Below, one piece after another: positions 54,231 to 64,000 of a stretch of 64,000 nucleotides of DNA. Each line of letters begins with the position of its first letter. Positions within the stretch are counted from its first letter, which is position 1. The notes beneath the pieces are model-generated. The model did not search any database. It had not been told where the DNA came from and worked only from the letters and a program-made list of their open reading frames with translations. The translations under genes were made by a program, and so were the position numbers. Source of the stretch: Omphalotus guepiniiformis (taxonomy: Eukaryota; Basidiomycota; Agaricomycetes; Agaricales; Omphalotaceae); contig JAQOOI010000022.1 of the NCBI GenBank assembly GCA_028554645.1, positions 2,108,001 through 2,172,000 of the forward strand, given 5' to 3'.

Positions 54231-55715
54231 ATGAGCACCCTCAGTCCTCCTTCTCCTTCTCTCGTCCGTAGAAAGACTTCTACAAGACGTCGTGCTGTCT
54301 CTCATGTTCCTCCTCCTCAGGACAGTCATCATCTGGCTCTCTATAACATCAGATCTTTCCTCAAGGGTCGCATCTGCTACGATGCTTTTCCAATCAGCTT
54401 CAGGCTTATCATTCTTGATACAAAGCTTACCGTCAAGAAGGCTTTGCAGTGTCTTCTCATGAACAGTCTCTCTCTTTCTTACCTTTCTTCTTTCTTTATC
54501 TCACATTCTTTCCAGGCGTCGTGTCTGCTCCTCTTTGGAACAGTGAAAAGTCCGAGTTTGCGGGCATGCTCACTGTTCTGGACATCATCCATCTCATCCA
54601 GTACTACTGGCGCACTGCATCTTACGACTATGCCGCGGAAGATGTAGAGACCTTTCGCTTGGAAAAGTTGCGTGGTACGGTCCCCTGTTTTCTTCCAACT
54701 TACCTCCAACTCACTTTCTCTCCAAGAAATCGAGATTGAACTAGGTGTCGCTCAGCCGCCTCTTCTACGCAAGCACCCTTCCAGTACCCTCTATGAGGCC
54801 GCTCAAGTTCTTGTACAAACTCATGCTCGCCGTCTCCCTTTGCTCGATTTTGATTCTGAGACTGGCCATGAGGTGATCGTGTCCACCCTCACACAATACC
54901 GGCTGCTCAAATTCATTGCCATTAATGTAATTCAAATCATCTTTTTAATTCTTTTCATTCGTTAATCATCTTGTGTCAGTGTCCGCGGGAAATCCAGCAA
55001 TTACACCTCCCCCTCCGCAAACTAAAGATTGGCACGTACGTTGCATCCCCCTCACCTTCCGACGTCCCGGAAGGCCAAAATCCTTATTATCCCATCGCCA
55101 CCGCAACTTTAAACACAACCGTGTTCAATGTTGTCCATATGTTTTCCGAACGTTCCATATCCGCTGTGCCCATCATAAACGAGGACGGGATCGTCGTCAA
55201 CCTGTACGAAACTGTTGATGTCATCACGTGCTTTCCACCTTGTTTATAAAGTCTGATCATCGATCTTTTCTTGTGCAGACGTTGGTTCGACTCGGCGCAT
55301 ACCAGTCCTTGGATCTCAAGATTTCAGAAGCGTTGAACCAGCGGTCACCAGACTTCCCTGGTGTCGTTATCTGTACTGCTTCCGACTCTCTCGGGACCCT
55401 TCTACAACTCATCAAGAAAAGAAGAGTTCATCGGCTCGTCGTAGTCGAAGGAGAGGTACATATTTATTGAAACTCGTTGTGTAATTGGCCTACTCATACG
55501 CTTATGCTCACCAGGAGGAGGAACGGAAAGGCGGCAAGAAAGGTCGACTATTGGGGGTCATTACTCTCAGTGATGTCCTCCGATACATCATGGGTGCTGG
55601 AAGTCTTAATGAGGCTAATGAGCAGCCTGATACGCCCGGAGGGACATCAAAATCGTCCACGCCAGCAACACCGGAACCTGTAACTACCAGTCCAACCACT
55701 GATACCACCTCCTAG
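54231..55715 (+). CDS. SNF4: AMPK/Snf1 kinase gamma subunit Snf4
   Basis: Snf4 is the CBS-domain regulatory subunit of the Snf1/AMPK complex, sensing adenylates and energy state. Six exons give about 390 residues. The N-terminus has a short basic extension (LVRRKTSTRRR). CBS1 includes IRSFLKGRICYDAFPISFRLIILDTKLTVKKAL and SAPLWNSEKSEFAGMLTVLDIIHLIQYYW. CBS2 has HPSSTLYEAAQVLVQTHARRLPLLD. CBS3 has IATATLNTTVFNVVHMFSERSISAVPIINEDGIVVNLYETVDV. CBS4 has GVVICTASDSLGTLLQLIKKRRVHRLVVVEGE and LLGVITLSDVLRYIMG. A Thr/Pro-rich tail follows. It diverges from the Ssh4-like gene with 138 bp between starts. Confidence 0.93.
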
Positions 55716-55977
55716 CCTGCATTTTAAAGGGACTCTTTCCTTGTCGCTTTTGAACTTTGGATGTACGAGCCCTTCTTTTCCTTTGTCATGCCTTCATGCG
55801 TCTGTGTGTTGTATCGTTAGATGTCGTTGCTTGATTTTCCTGTCATAAGATTCTTTTTCATGCAGTCATTCATTCCTTGGATAAATAGTGTACTAGCCCG
55901 ATGAAATTTTACCCATTTAGCGTTTTCGTGGCGCACAGCCACATGTATGCATCTCAGTCACCATTGCTCGTATCGAA

Positions 55978-56598
55978 ATGCACCTTGGATGGCCCCTCTT
56001 TCTAACTCACAGTGTCTCCACGAGACGAGTGGTTCCCTTTGCGGACAACACTATATTGCGTTTGCTTCATGATCCTCCGACCATGATTACTCTCAATCCT
56101 CTTGTGGTCAATTTTGAGCGGACATCCCATTCAACAGACTCTAACAGTGTGGATTCGCCTGAGCAGAGCACTTATCTTATCAACGATGAAATCAATATGT
56201 TTGGGACGTACAAAATGACGGTGAATTACGAGGCGGTATTTCGGCGGACTAGTTGAGTTTTCAGAACCTAATATCGATCACTGTATATTGACACGACTGT
56301 TACAGGCGACGGAATAAACACTGATATCAAGGCTGGAGCATGGACTACCACGTATGGAAAATGGAGAGTGATTAAGAGAAGTACTGAAGAGACGGAAATC
56401 ATTGAAGAGGCTACAATAAGGGTAATACAAAACCTCTTTATTACTGTACGATGTGCTTATCGTTACCCTCTTCGCCCCAAGGCTCCGTTCATATTCATGC
56501 CATTCATAATCAACACGCTCTCCAAGGCTCATACGTCTTTAATGGAGAGACTTGTCGAGACAGCGGAGAAGGCTCACAGGGATATCTCAGAGTCGTAG
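55978..56598 (+). CDS. DUF7053-like (SRPBCC-type) protein
   Basis: Two exons are joined at CGGACTA|gttgag..ttacag|GCGACGG. The protein reads SVSTRRVVPFADNTILRLLHDPPTMITLNPLVVNFERTS, then YLINDEINMFGTYKMTVNYEAVFRR, then AGAWTTTYGKWRVIKRS..ETEIIEEATI, and ends PFIFMPFIINTLSKAHTSLMERLV. The LLHDP..LNPLV start and the final helix ending HTSLMERL resemble the fungal DUF7053 family, a lipid-binding START/SRPBCC-like fold of unknown function. The start at 55978 is the first methionine in frame; the gene is short (about 190 residues). Function cannot be inferred. Confidence 0.6.
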
Positions 56599-57083
56599 AT
56601 CTCCTTTGAATTCCGTCGTTCTTTGTCGAAAACTTTGAACGGCGTTCAGTCACAATTGGTGGGCACGCAATGGAATTCTCAGGTTGACAGACAGTCCCCG
56701 CCTCCGACATGACAGTCTTCCGTACCGTCCTTCGTCGTTCCGGAGGTAAATGAGACCCTGCTTTCACCGATCCCGGTCTGATTATTCGCTCGAGAATTCC
56801 GCTTGAGATGTGCTATCAATCTCTCCGCTGTCCCGATAATTAGAGAACCATCGAGCGTTTCTGTCATATACCTACTATGTAGAAGCACCGATACTTCTTA
56901 TTATTTGACAAGCTGGAATACATCTTCATGATAATCATTGAATAAATGCATTCGCAATATTTTCGTCCGAGTGAGAATCATCTAATCACGGCTAATTCAG
57001 GCTTTTGACACTGACCCCAATGCCTACGCGTGCTTGATACAATGTGTTAGTCCGCTTCCTCTTTATCCGCATCTTCTAATTCA
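56599..57083. other. Intergenic region
   Basis: About 485 bp with no recognised gene. Short antisense frames lack family features. It should hold the 3' UTR of the DUF7053-like gene and the promoter of the methyltransferase. Confidence 0.45.
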
Positions 57084-58198
57084 ATGGTGCTCTCTTTAGC
57101 TTTTCACGCGGAATGGTCGTCCAGCTTCATTGCCACTGTGTACGCCGGCGTCTTCATTGTCTCTGTGCTGCTTTTCTACTGCATGTTTTCCACAAAATCC
57201 TCAGATCCATATGGCCTTTTTCATCTTTCTCTGAATAAATTGCCCAATGGTGATCCTGATCAACCTCCAAACACAGAATGGCTTAATATGGGCTATTGGC
57301 AGGTACATCTATACCCCATCATACAGGCAATACGCCGTCAACCGTGGTTTTCTCCTATAGACAGCCCGCAGCTTCCCAGATGCTTGTGAAGGTCGGTGCT
57401 ATTAATGGCCGTGACGATGTGCCAGTGTTCACTCCTGGCTCTGCAGCTCTCGCAATTAAGCTCATTCAGCTCTCAAGGTACAAGAACGGAAACAGAGTCC
57501 TTGGTAGGTCCTCACTTGACATATTCATTCTCTGTTTCATACTTTCTGCCATTTTAGATGTGGGTTATGGAACCGGAGAGTCTTTGATTCTGCTTCTCAC
57601 ACATCCCTCGATCCCTCGACCATCAAGCTTGACAGGAATCACCAGCATTCCTCTCCATCACGAGCGTTCCATGCAGCGCGTCAATTCTCTGGAACCGTCT
57701 ATCACCGAAGGAATATCTATTTCTCTTCATGATGGAGACGCAGTGTTTCGACCCCGCGCCGTCGATCATCCGCTTGATCCCAGCTCTTCTGAGCCCAAGT
57801 TCGACTCTATTCTCGCTCTTGACTGTGCTTACCATTTCCGAACTCGGGAAGACTTCCTACGCCAATGTTTTTCGCGTCTGGCACCCTCTGGCCATGTAGC
57901 GCTTGCAGATATCTGTTTCGACTCTGATATGTCCAACTCCAGCAAGGCAAGGCTCGTCCGTAGGGTGCTCAAGCTTATGCCGAGGGAGAACGCAATCACT
58001 ACGAAACGATACATTGATATCATGAAGAATATGGGGTATGTAGAGATCGAATTGCAAGATATTAGCAAGGACGTGTTTCCTGGCTTTGTGAAGTTTCTGA
58101 AAACAAAGGGATGGGGATGGTGGTTATTCGCTATCATGCTCAATGCCTACTACAGCGCAGGCGCTCGTTTTATTTTAGTTTCAGGAAAAAAGATTTAA
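57084..58198 (+). CDS. SAM-dependent methyltransferase with N-terminal membrane anchor
   Basis: Four exons. An N-terminal hydrophobic helix (about 13-34, SSFIATVYAGVFIVSVLLFYCMF) precedes EWLNMGYWQ. After introns, RVLDVGYGTGESLILL is the SAM-binding motif I. Later motifs are FDSILALDCAYHFRTREDFLRQCFSRLAPSGHVALADICF, and MPRENAITTKRYIDIMKNMGYVEIELQDI. The C-terminus has another apolar stretch (WWLFAIMLNAYYSAGARFILVSG). The GYW..LDVGYGTG..DCAYHF..R..F pattern resembles small-molecule or lipid methyltransferases (sterol, cyclopropane or phosphatidylethanolamine types). The substrate is unknown. Confidence 0.75.
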
Positions 58199-58288
58199 TA
58201 TATTTTGATTGTGATGGTATTGCCAAGCATGAACAAATAGAATAATTAGCGCCGGACAACCTGATTTGGGCATGCTACCATTTGCGCA

Positions 58289-59365
58289 ATGACTGCCATT
58301 CAGGCAGTACACATCAAAGGCTACCAGGAGCGTTCAGATCCTAAGCCTCATACTGTCTATCACATCGAAATACAGGCCCATGTAAGATCATGGTCTATGT
58401 GGAGACGCTATTCCGAATTCGAAGATCTTCATACCGAAATCACGAAAGCTGTAGGGTCACCACCACCTTCTCCTTTGCCTCCGAAACATGCTTTCTCCGT
58501 CTTTCGTTCCCGCTCGGACCCCAAGCTCTTGGAGGAGCGCCAATTGGGTCTTGAATCTTATCTCCGTGCCATCATTAGCGCAAAGGAGGACACTTGGAGG
58601 GAATCACATGCGTTCAAAGAGTTTCTAGGAGTTCCCATAGGGAGGCAAGGCGGAGTCGCTGGGGGACCTCCTACTCAGTTTACTTTCTCGTCTTGGCTAG
58701 ACGAACATCAAGAACTGCAGACGCGATTGCGGGACGTTCGCGCAGATATCAATAAGCGGGAAGCTCTGTCTGACCAGGGAGACATCGCAGCTTCCCATAG
58801 ATCTAATGTCAGCGCCAAGCAGAAGCTTGCAGGTGTTCTTGCTAGAATAGGGAACCTCGGGAGGGGGTTGGGCGAGCTGGCTATGAGCGGAATGAGCGAG
58901 GGTGAATTGCAGAGGCGCACAGACATGGTGGCCCGGCTGCAGGATGATTGCGAGAAGTTGGGCAAGATGGTCACTGTGGCACGGCAATCGAATCGACCAG
59001 GAGCTGACCGACTGTTGGCGGCCAGCAGCAATCCCGCTTCTTCGACCGATCGAGAGGCGCTGTTAGGCGCGAATAGTGCATTCACTCGAGTCACACGAGT
59101 GTTCGGGGCTCAGCCGCAGGAGACAGAGCAGACGCGTCCACTGGATAATGTTGGTTTGCTAGGATTGCAACAAGCACAGATGCAGCAGCAGGATAGTCAG
59201 CTTTCACAACTGACAACCATTTTACAGAGGCAAAGACAACTCGGGGAGGCAATAAATGCCGAGATCGGTTCGCAAATAGAAATGATTGACGATTTATCGA
59301 ATGAAGTGGATCGGGTTGGAGGGAAACTCTCAAATGCCAGTAGGCAGCTTCATCGGTTGGGATAG
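58289..59365 (+). CDS. VAM7: Vacuolar SNARE Vam7 (PX domain plus Qc SNARE)
   Basis: An intronless frame of 358 residues. The PX domain occupies about 1-115 (VYHIEIQAHVRSWSMWRRYSEFEDLHTEI, the PI3P-binding RRYSEF motif, and PPLPPKHAF..LEERQLGLESYLRAI). A helical linker follows. The C-terminal Qc SNARE motif reads QQDSQLSQLTTILQRQRQLGEAINAEIGSQIEMIDDLSNEVDRVGGKL with the zero-layer glutamine. The protein has no transmembrane anchor, as in yeast Vam7, which is recruited by PI3P for homotypic vacuole fusion. The absence of introns in an intron-rich neighbourhood is unusual and may reflect retroposition or intron loss. Confidence 0.9.
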   Translation: MTAIQAVHIKGYQERSDPKPHTVYHIEIQAHVRSWSMWRRYSEFEDLHTEITKAVGSPPPSPLPPKHAFSVFRSRSDPKLLEERQLGLESYLRAIISAKEDTWRESHAFKEFLGVPIGRQGGVAGGPPTQFTFSSWLDEHQELQTRLRDVRADINKREALSDQGDIAASHRSNVSAKQKLAGVLARIGNLGRGLGELAMSGMSEGELQRRTDMVARLQDDCEKLGKMVTVARQSNRPGADRLLAASSNPASSTDREALLGANSAFTRVTRVFGAQPQETEQTRPLDNVGLLGLQQAQMQQQDSQLSQLTTILQRQRQLGEAINAEIGSQIEMIDDLSNEVDRVGGKLSNASRQLHRLG

Positions 59366-59555
59366 CACATATGTATACCTCACTTTCACGATCCTTACGA
59401 CTCAGCGCATGTATTCGACTATGAGTAATACTATTTAGATCTACTTAACTTGTATATTATACTATAATACAAAGATAGTAAGGTATCCGGCTTTCAGGCT
59501 GTAGCTACAGAAGGTGAGCGGGCTCACTCTAGATAGTCTATCATATGCACTGGGT

Positions 59556-60733
59556 TCATTGGTGCGATAGAAGTTTTCCAACACCCTGTAGACAATGATT
59601 AGACGGAAGCACCTGAAATTGTTCAGGAGAACGGCGTACCTCAAAACATGCAATCATGATTCCACACGCAGGTGCAATTTTTGCCATACGAGGTGTCAAA
59701 CCAGCAAACAAGGCAGATACACCTTCTGTGCGAATTATTTCCTTCAAGAAGGAAAGGGAATGTGACGACGCTCTAGACAGGGAAGCCGAAGACATGACGA
59801 GGGCCTGCCGGCGTGTCTTAATAACATCCATGGGGGATGTTAGTAATGCGGCCGCTGTACCACTGATAGCACCACTGAAAAATGCAACCCAAGCACCTGT
59901 ATGACCACGTCGAGCGAATGATTTTTTCCAGGTCTCGTAACTTGCCCAATAGAAGCCGGAGAATGGGATGTCTCGCCATAGTGTTGGACCTAATCCTCGC
60001 CAGAGCACACGGGTACCTTGATCCCTCACAAGAGCTCGCACGGAGGTGAGAACGGACCTGAGCGTGTGCGGATTGCCTGGAGAAAGAGGTGTGGATTGAA
60101 GGTTGGTGCGCACGAGTTCCAAGGGAGATGCAATGGTAGATATTGCGCCGCGAGCCACTACACCAGCAGTTAGCGGAATGAGCGACTCCACGGGTAAGAC
60201 AGGGGGAAGTATAACATTCAGAAGACGGTCATAAGTTAGCATGTAAGCAGTCGAAGAGGGTACCCCAATGAGCCTACGAGTCATTAATGTCGCTGCCAGG
60301 TTGAATGAAATTTGAGACTCACAATGTAGTTCCGGCACCTTTCCACAGTCCACGAACACCTTCTGCTCGCCATACATGCTGCACCGCATCAAGGAAACCG
60401 TTTACTCTTTCTGTTCGAAAGACCCCGTTCTTCCATACGCATACGCATACCAATTCTTCTCCCGCCAAAGGTCGTGCTAAGGACGACATTGTTCGAATAC
60501 AAGGGTTCCCTGCCGGTTGACAACACGTATTTACAGGCGGTCGAGGAAACAAGACAGGGCGTTGCTCCGGACGTTGGGTCTGTAGTCTAGTTTTGACGAC
60601 ATCGAACGGGGTCACTGTGAAAAGTAAGGAATGAATAAAGAATGAGATACTAAGAAAGACAAAACTTGCTAGTCAACGCGGTCATAGAAGACCCACTAGC
60701 CGCTGCTACGAGCTTTGCATGGAACTCATGCAT
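59556..60733 (-). CDS. MTM1: Mitochondrial carrier Mtm1 (SLC25A39/40 family)
   Basis: Mtm1/SLC25A39 carriers act in the inner mitochondrial membrane; the human orthologue imports glutathione and yeast Mtm1 affects manganese SOD and Fe-S metabolism. Three carrier repeats are visible: TMTPFDVVKTRLQTQ (P-x-D-x-x-K), IASPLELVRTNLQ and LTSPMDVIKTRRQAL, with WRGLGPTLWRDIPFSGFYWASYE and FAGLTPRMAKIAPACGIMIACFE. The loop after repeat 1 carries cysteines (NTCCQPAGNPC, VCVCVW) as in this subfamily, which can bind Fe-S. Exon 1 (MHEFHAKLVAAASGSSMTALT) joins through a GC-AG intron. The start could be further upstream (in-frame ATG 60823). Confidence 0.87.
60615..60669 (-). other. GC-AG intron in MTM1
   Basis: The exon ends TTGACTA and is followed by GCAAGT. 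The acceptor is TTCACAG and the next exon completes ATGACCCCG (MTPFDVV). A GT donor two bases later would destroy the conserved carrier motif. Confidence 0.7.
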
Positions 60734-61063
60734 TGGAAAATGGGAGTTCAGGAGGGAAAGCTGACAGGCGGAAAAATTATCCGATAAGATAACGGAGATG
60801 CCGACCGTTCCGGGCCGAGTCATGGGAACGGGGCTGATGGAAAAACTTGGAACGGCTTCCTTCAAATTCTTTCACCTATTACCTATACCGCCACTGGCCA
60901 TCTTCAATACCGTTTTCTTTCATCTCTCTTTCTGCTCTTTATACTCTTTTGCAGCTTGTCTCTACTCTCTGTCTCCCTCAGATCTCTCCCTCTCGCCCTT
61001 TAATCATCTCCCATTTTTCAAGTGTTGACCACTTGCAATACGAATACTATCCTGTCCAACATT
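60734..61063. promoter_or_regulatory. Divergent promoter MTM1 / eIF4E
   Basis: About 330 bp. The half next to eIF4E is strongly pyrimidine-rich (CTCTCTTTCTGCTC, CTCTCCCTCTCGCCC), typical of promoters and leaders of highly expressed translation genes. Confidence 0.5.
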
Positions 61064-62168
61064 ATGGCTTCTTCCTTGTCCGGTTCTGCCCTCGCCGCAA
61101 CTAGAAATGCTCTCTCCATTGCCATCGCCGATAATCCTGCAGAGGAGGAGTCTGTAGAGCCAGGAGAACTTCAAGAGGTTAACATGGAGGCCCAGGCGCA
61201 GAGCATCCGAACAGTGTTCAGTGATCCTACTAATTTTAACGTCAAGGTATGATCTGATACTGTTGATGATGTTTTCATTGTTTTCCGTCATTGAGCGCTG
61301 GTCAAGCATCCTCTCTACTCTCCATGGACGTTGTGGTTCGACTCGCCCTCGACTAAGGGGCGGAATCTACCTCAAACACCCGTATCCGCATTTCCGCAGA
61401 CACCCTTCCCTCAAACTCCCAGCGTGGCTGCAGCGCAAGGTTGGATGGAAGACATAAAACGTGTCATCAGCTTCGACAGCGTGGAAGAATTCTGGGGGTA
61501 AGTCATGCTTAAGACGTTAATGTCATCACCTTGCACATGGACAGATAATATGTTATATAGGCTGTACAACAATATTGTTCCGCCTTCTCAATTACCTCAA
61601 AAAGCCAACTATTATCTTTTCAAGGTTTGTGTAGCCCGACGTGTCTCGTAGCATAGCTGACATCCATCAAGGAAGGGATCATACCGGCGTGGGAGGACGA
61701 GGCAAATAAGAATGGCGGAAAATGGAGCATTCAGCTACCAAAAGATAAGAATAGGCCAAACGTAGATAAAATGTGGTTATACACGGTGCGCTGTTCCACT
61801 TGTTCATCGCACTAGCTCTCATATCCCGACTCGACTAGATGCTGGCAGCTATTGGGGAGACATTTGACCCATCACTCACGAATTCAGACCCCTCGGGATC
61901 GCCTCCAAACTCACTGATCACAGGCGTCATTGTGTCGACGCGTCCACAGTTCTATCGACTTTCCATATGGACGCGACTGGCACCAGCCTCATCTGACGAG
62001 GACGAGTTAAGAGAGCGTATCGAGAGTGTCGGACGACATTTCAAAACGAGCGTGCTCGGATACGCAGAAGGGGCAAAATTAGCGGGACCATTGGCGACAG
62101 AGGTAGAATTTTTATCTCACAAAGACTCTGAGAAGAAAGGGAAAACTGCAAAGAAGATCATAGTTTGA
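61064..62168 (+). CDS. mRNA cap-binding protein eIF4E
   Basis: eIF4E binds the m7G cap and recruits eIF4G. A disordered N-terminus (MASSLSGSALAATRN..) joins HPLYSPWTLWFDSPST, the family H-P-L..W-T-L-W motif. Then come VISFDSVEEFWG, LYNNIVPPSQLP, NYYLFK, GIIPAWEDEANKNGGKWSIQLPK and, in the last exon, AAIGETFDPS with LITGVIVSTRPQFYRLSIWTR. The cap-stacking tryptophans correspond to W in WTLWF and AWEDEAN; E in WEDE contacts the cap base. A Pro/Thr-rich insert (NLPQTPVSAFPQTPFPQTPS) after the first motif and a long C-terminal tail distinguish this one from the usual eIF4E, so it might be a class II or 4EHP-like form. Confidence 0.88.
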
Positions 62169-62364
62169 AGTGCTGCTATGTTTTGCTTTTTTGTCAATTA
62201 CTATTAGTATTGAATTACTATGATTTTATTTCTTCCCACGTTATGACTTATATATCACGTGGTGTGATGTCAGTGCATAGCGACTGCGCGCACCGCCAAG
62301 TTGTGCTACTCGAAAGTATAAGAACATTCAAGACAAAGAGTTCTTCTCTTTCTCTACTACCATC

Positions 62365-64000
62365 ATGCCAGTTCCAGGATTCTTGTCCTCTTTTGCTGAT
62401 AAAGCTCAATCTGCTGTGGCGCAGCATCTGCCTAGCAGCCACAGATCAAGTTCCCCTGATTCCAGTCCTCAACCATCTGCCAATTCTGCAGCGCAAGGTG
62501 GGACTGGAGTCGGTCATAGAAACCCCGCTTTCGAAGCGATCCAACATCAGCTGCGTTCTTTGGGTCAGCAGTATGGGTAAGCAGTTCTCTATGTCTATGA
62601 GTGTTACGTGACCTTCACGCTTCGTTCTTTGTCCAGATCGACAACACCTGTCCAAAAGATTATCACTACTGAAAAGGGCGTGGTGATCGATTATGAAAGC
62701 GTGTCTCGCAATGCGAAGGCTCAAAGCAAAGAACTCTACACTTGGGGTCAATCCGAGGATGAAGATCTTAAAGATGGTACGCTCTGAGCAACTCATTTGC
62801 CATTATAAATGACTGATTGGAGTCATCAGTAACGGACAGGCTTGCATATTTGAACTTTGTTCAGGGTTCTTTGGCCAGCTCTTTGGCCACCAAGTTGGAT
62901 GCTGCGCGCGCACCTCTGAAAGCTCTTCGAGATGCTGAGACCTCTTTAGCACCTCGGCGCAGCCTTCGTGCCGGATTGCACACACAGCTCGCTAGACTTG
63001 AGCATGAGAATCAGAGGGGTATGGAGAAGAAGATTATTGAATTGAAAGACCAGATCAAGAAAGCCGAGTTGGACGACGAACCCTTGGAAAAAGAGGTCGA
63101 GCTTTTGAAAAGGAAAGGTGTACGTGAAAGTGAACAACTCAAATGGGATGCTATTCGTGAAGTCAGTGTCTTTTGGTTCTTTACAATCGTGATGCGACCT
63201 GATTTCTATCTAGTACGGCGAGAAACTCGTATTACTCTCGCAGGCCGCGCATCCTGTGCTTGAGGTACTGCCAACTCTTCCTCCAACACCTGATAACCCG
63301 TATACAGGTGCTCAAGCTACAGGCGCTGCCCGCGCATCTCTACAGCGAGCACTTGACAATTATAAGACTGGCCATATCAACTTACCATCCCACCCATCTG
63401 GATCTGACCTGAGCCGCTCAGATACCCGCAGCTTTGGCGAAAGTCATGCCAGTGAACTTTCTAGCATGAACTCTTCTGACACCTTACAATCTGGTCATCC
63501 TGATACGTCAGCGAAGGCAGTTGCTCAGAGTACCCCTCCGCCAACCAAGGCAAATGATTCGCCATCTCCTGGAAAGGCTCAATCTCCTCCGATCAACCCT
63601 TCAAACCTCAACCACTCTCCTGCTCCTCTCCCTTCTAGTGGCTCAAATGCATTGTCAACCACGTCGCCCGCTCCTATTGCTTCACCCGATCCAAGTAAAC
63701 CGAGTCCAGCGCTTCCAGCGATCACGCCTACCGTGGCTGAAACCGGGACACCGGTCTCAGCAGGCATCGATGGGCCTGGACCAGCTCAAGGCTCTCTACG
63801 TGACATCAGGTCACCGACTAGCACTGCGGGATCAGGTACAGCGCCCTCAGATGCCTTACCTAAATGGGAAAGTGCAGAGGAAGAGAAGAAACGACTGGCC
63901 TCTCAGTACTCCCAGGCTTCGCAGAGGCCAGCTGATACATCTGCGCCGCAGTATGAAAGTGCAGAAGACGAGAAGAAGAGGAGAGAGAGAGAGGAGAGAG
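62365..64000 (+). CDS. PIL1: Eisosome core protein Pil1/Lsp1 (3' end cut by window)
   Basis: Pil1/Lsp1 form BAR-like hemitubes under plasma-membrane furrows (eisosomes). The start MPVPGFLSSFADKAQSAVAQHL is characteristic. After introns come KIITTEKGVVIDYESVSRNAKAQSKELYTWGQ, DRLAYLNFVQGSLASSLATKLDAARAPLKALRDAE, a Lys/Glu-rich coiled coil (MEKKIIELKDQIKKAELDDEPLEKEVELLKRKG), and YGEKLVLLSQAAHPVLEVLPTLPPTPDNPYTGAQATGAARASLQRAL. A long Ser/Pro-rich tail not found in yeast Pil1 follows, with an ESAE(E/D)EKKR repeat at its end (near 63869 and 63958). The stop lies beyond the window. An upstream TATAAGA (62317-62323) may serve as promoter. Confidence 0.93.

Noticed and set aside
1..64000. CRISPR arrays, bacterial operons, phage or plasmid features
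   Set aside because: The window is spliced fungal nuclear DNA; no regularly spaced repeats or prokaryotic signals were seen.

Overview
The window is nuclear DNA of a filamentous basidiomycete, most likely an Agaricomycete. The evidence is dense genes split by many short introns (about 39-70 bp) with GT..AG or GC..AG ends, short intergenic gaps, and a purely fungal protein set (Sec9, Vam7, Pil1, Snf4, Spp1, Ssh4/Ear1-like, SUR7/PalI-like). Most genes are multi-exon, so coordinates run from start codon to stop codon and include introns. Splice sites were read by eye and joined where the protein family required it.

Layout. 0.4-6.2 kb, minus strand: an SRA-YDG methyl-cytosine reader, the SNARE Sec9 and the U3 snoRNP protein Mpp10. 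6.8-7.7 kb: a SUR7/PalI-type membrane protein, followed by a 244-bp Tc1/mariner-like MITE. 8.5-14.7 kb: two tandem secreted polysaccharide lyases of family PL8, the main accessory block. 15-21 kb, minus strand: Orc1, ribosomal protein uS3 and a Stm1/SERBP1-like ribosome-associated protein. 21.8-26.8 kb: a very long Spp1/CFP1-like COMPASS PHD protein. 27.1-30.5 kb: Lsm1, mitochondrial bL32, complex I NDUFA5 and a peroxisomal 3-ketoacyl-CoA thiolase. 30.6-32.8 kb: tandem Tfc7/PGAM-like histidine phosphatase genes. 32.9-35.1 kb: MEMO1 and ribosomal eL32. 35.8-40.2 kb: a PAS-kinase-like kinase and EF-1alpha. 40.6-44.4 kb: a dienelactone hydrolase divergent from a GNAT acetyltransferase, then Elp5. 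44.5-51 kb: an unrecognised Ser/Pro-rich protein, mitochondrial aspartate aminotransferase and cytosolic aspartyl-tRNA synthetase. 51.3-56.6 kb: a small membrane protein, an Ssh4/Ear1-like SPRY protein, Snf4 and a DUF7053-like protein. 57-64 kb: a methyltransferase, Vam7, the carrier Mtm1, eIF4E and Pil1 (cut by the window end).

Most genes are housekeeping: translation (uS3, eL32, EF-1alpha, AspRS, eIF4E, Stm1, Elp5, Mpp10), trafficking (Sec9, Vam7, Ssh4, Pil1) and mitochondrial or peroxisomal metabolism. No single new multi-gene system stands out. The most notable observations are the thiolase gene, which has a GT..AA intron and an altered GHP motif; four GC-AG introns, one of them proven necessary by an internal stop; intron turnover between the PL8 paralogues; microexons of 16 and 18 nt; the MITE; and a CGG-N6-CCG palindrome in a divergent promoter.
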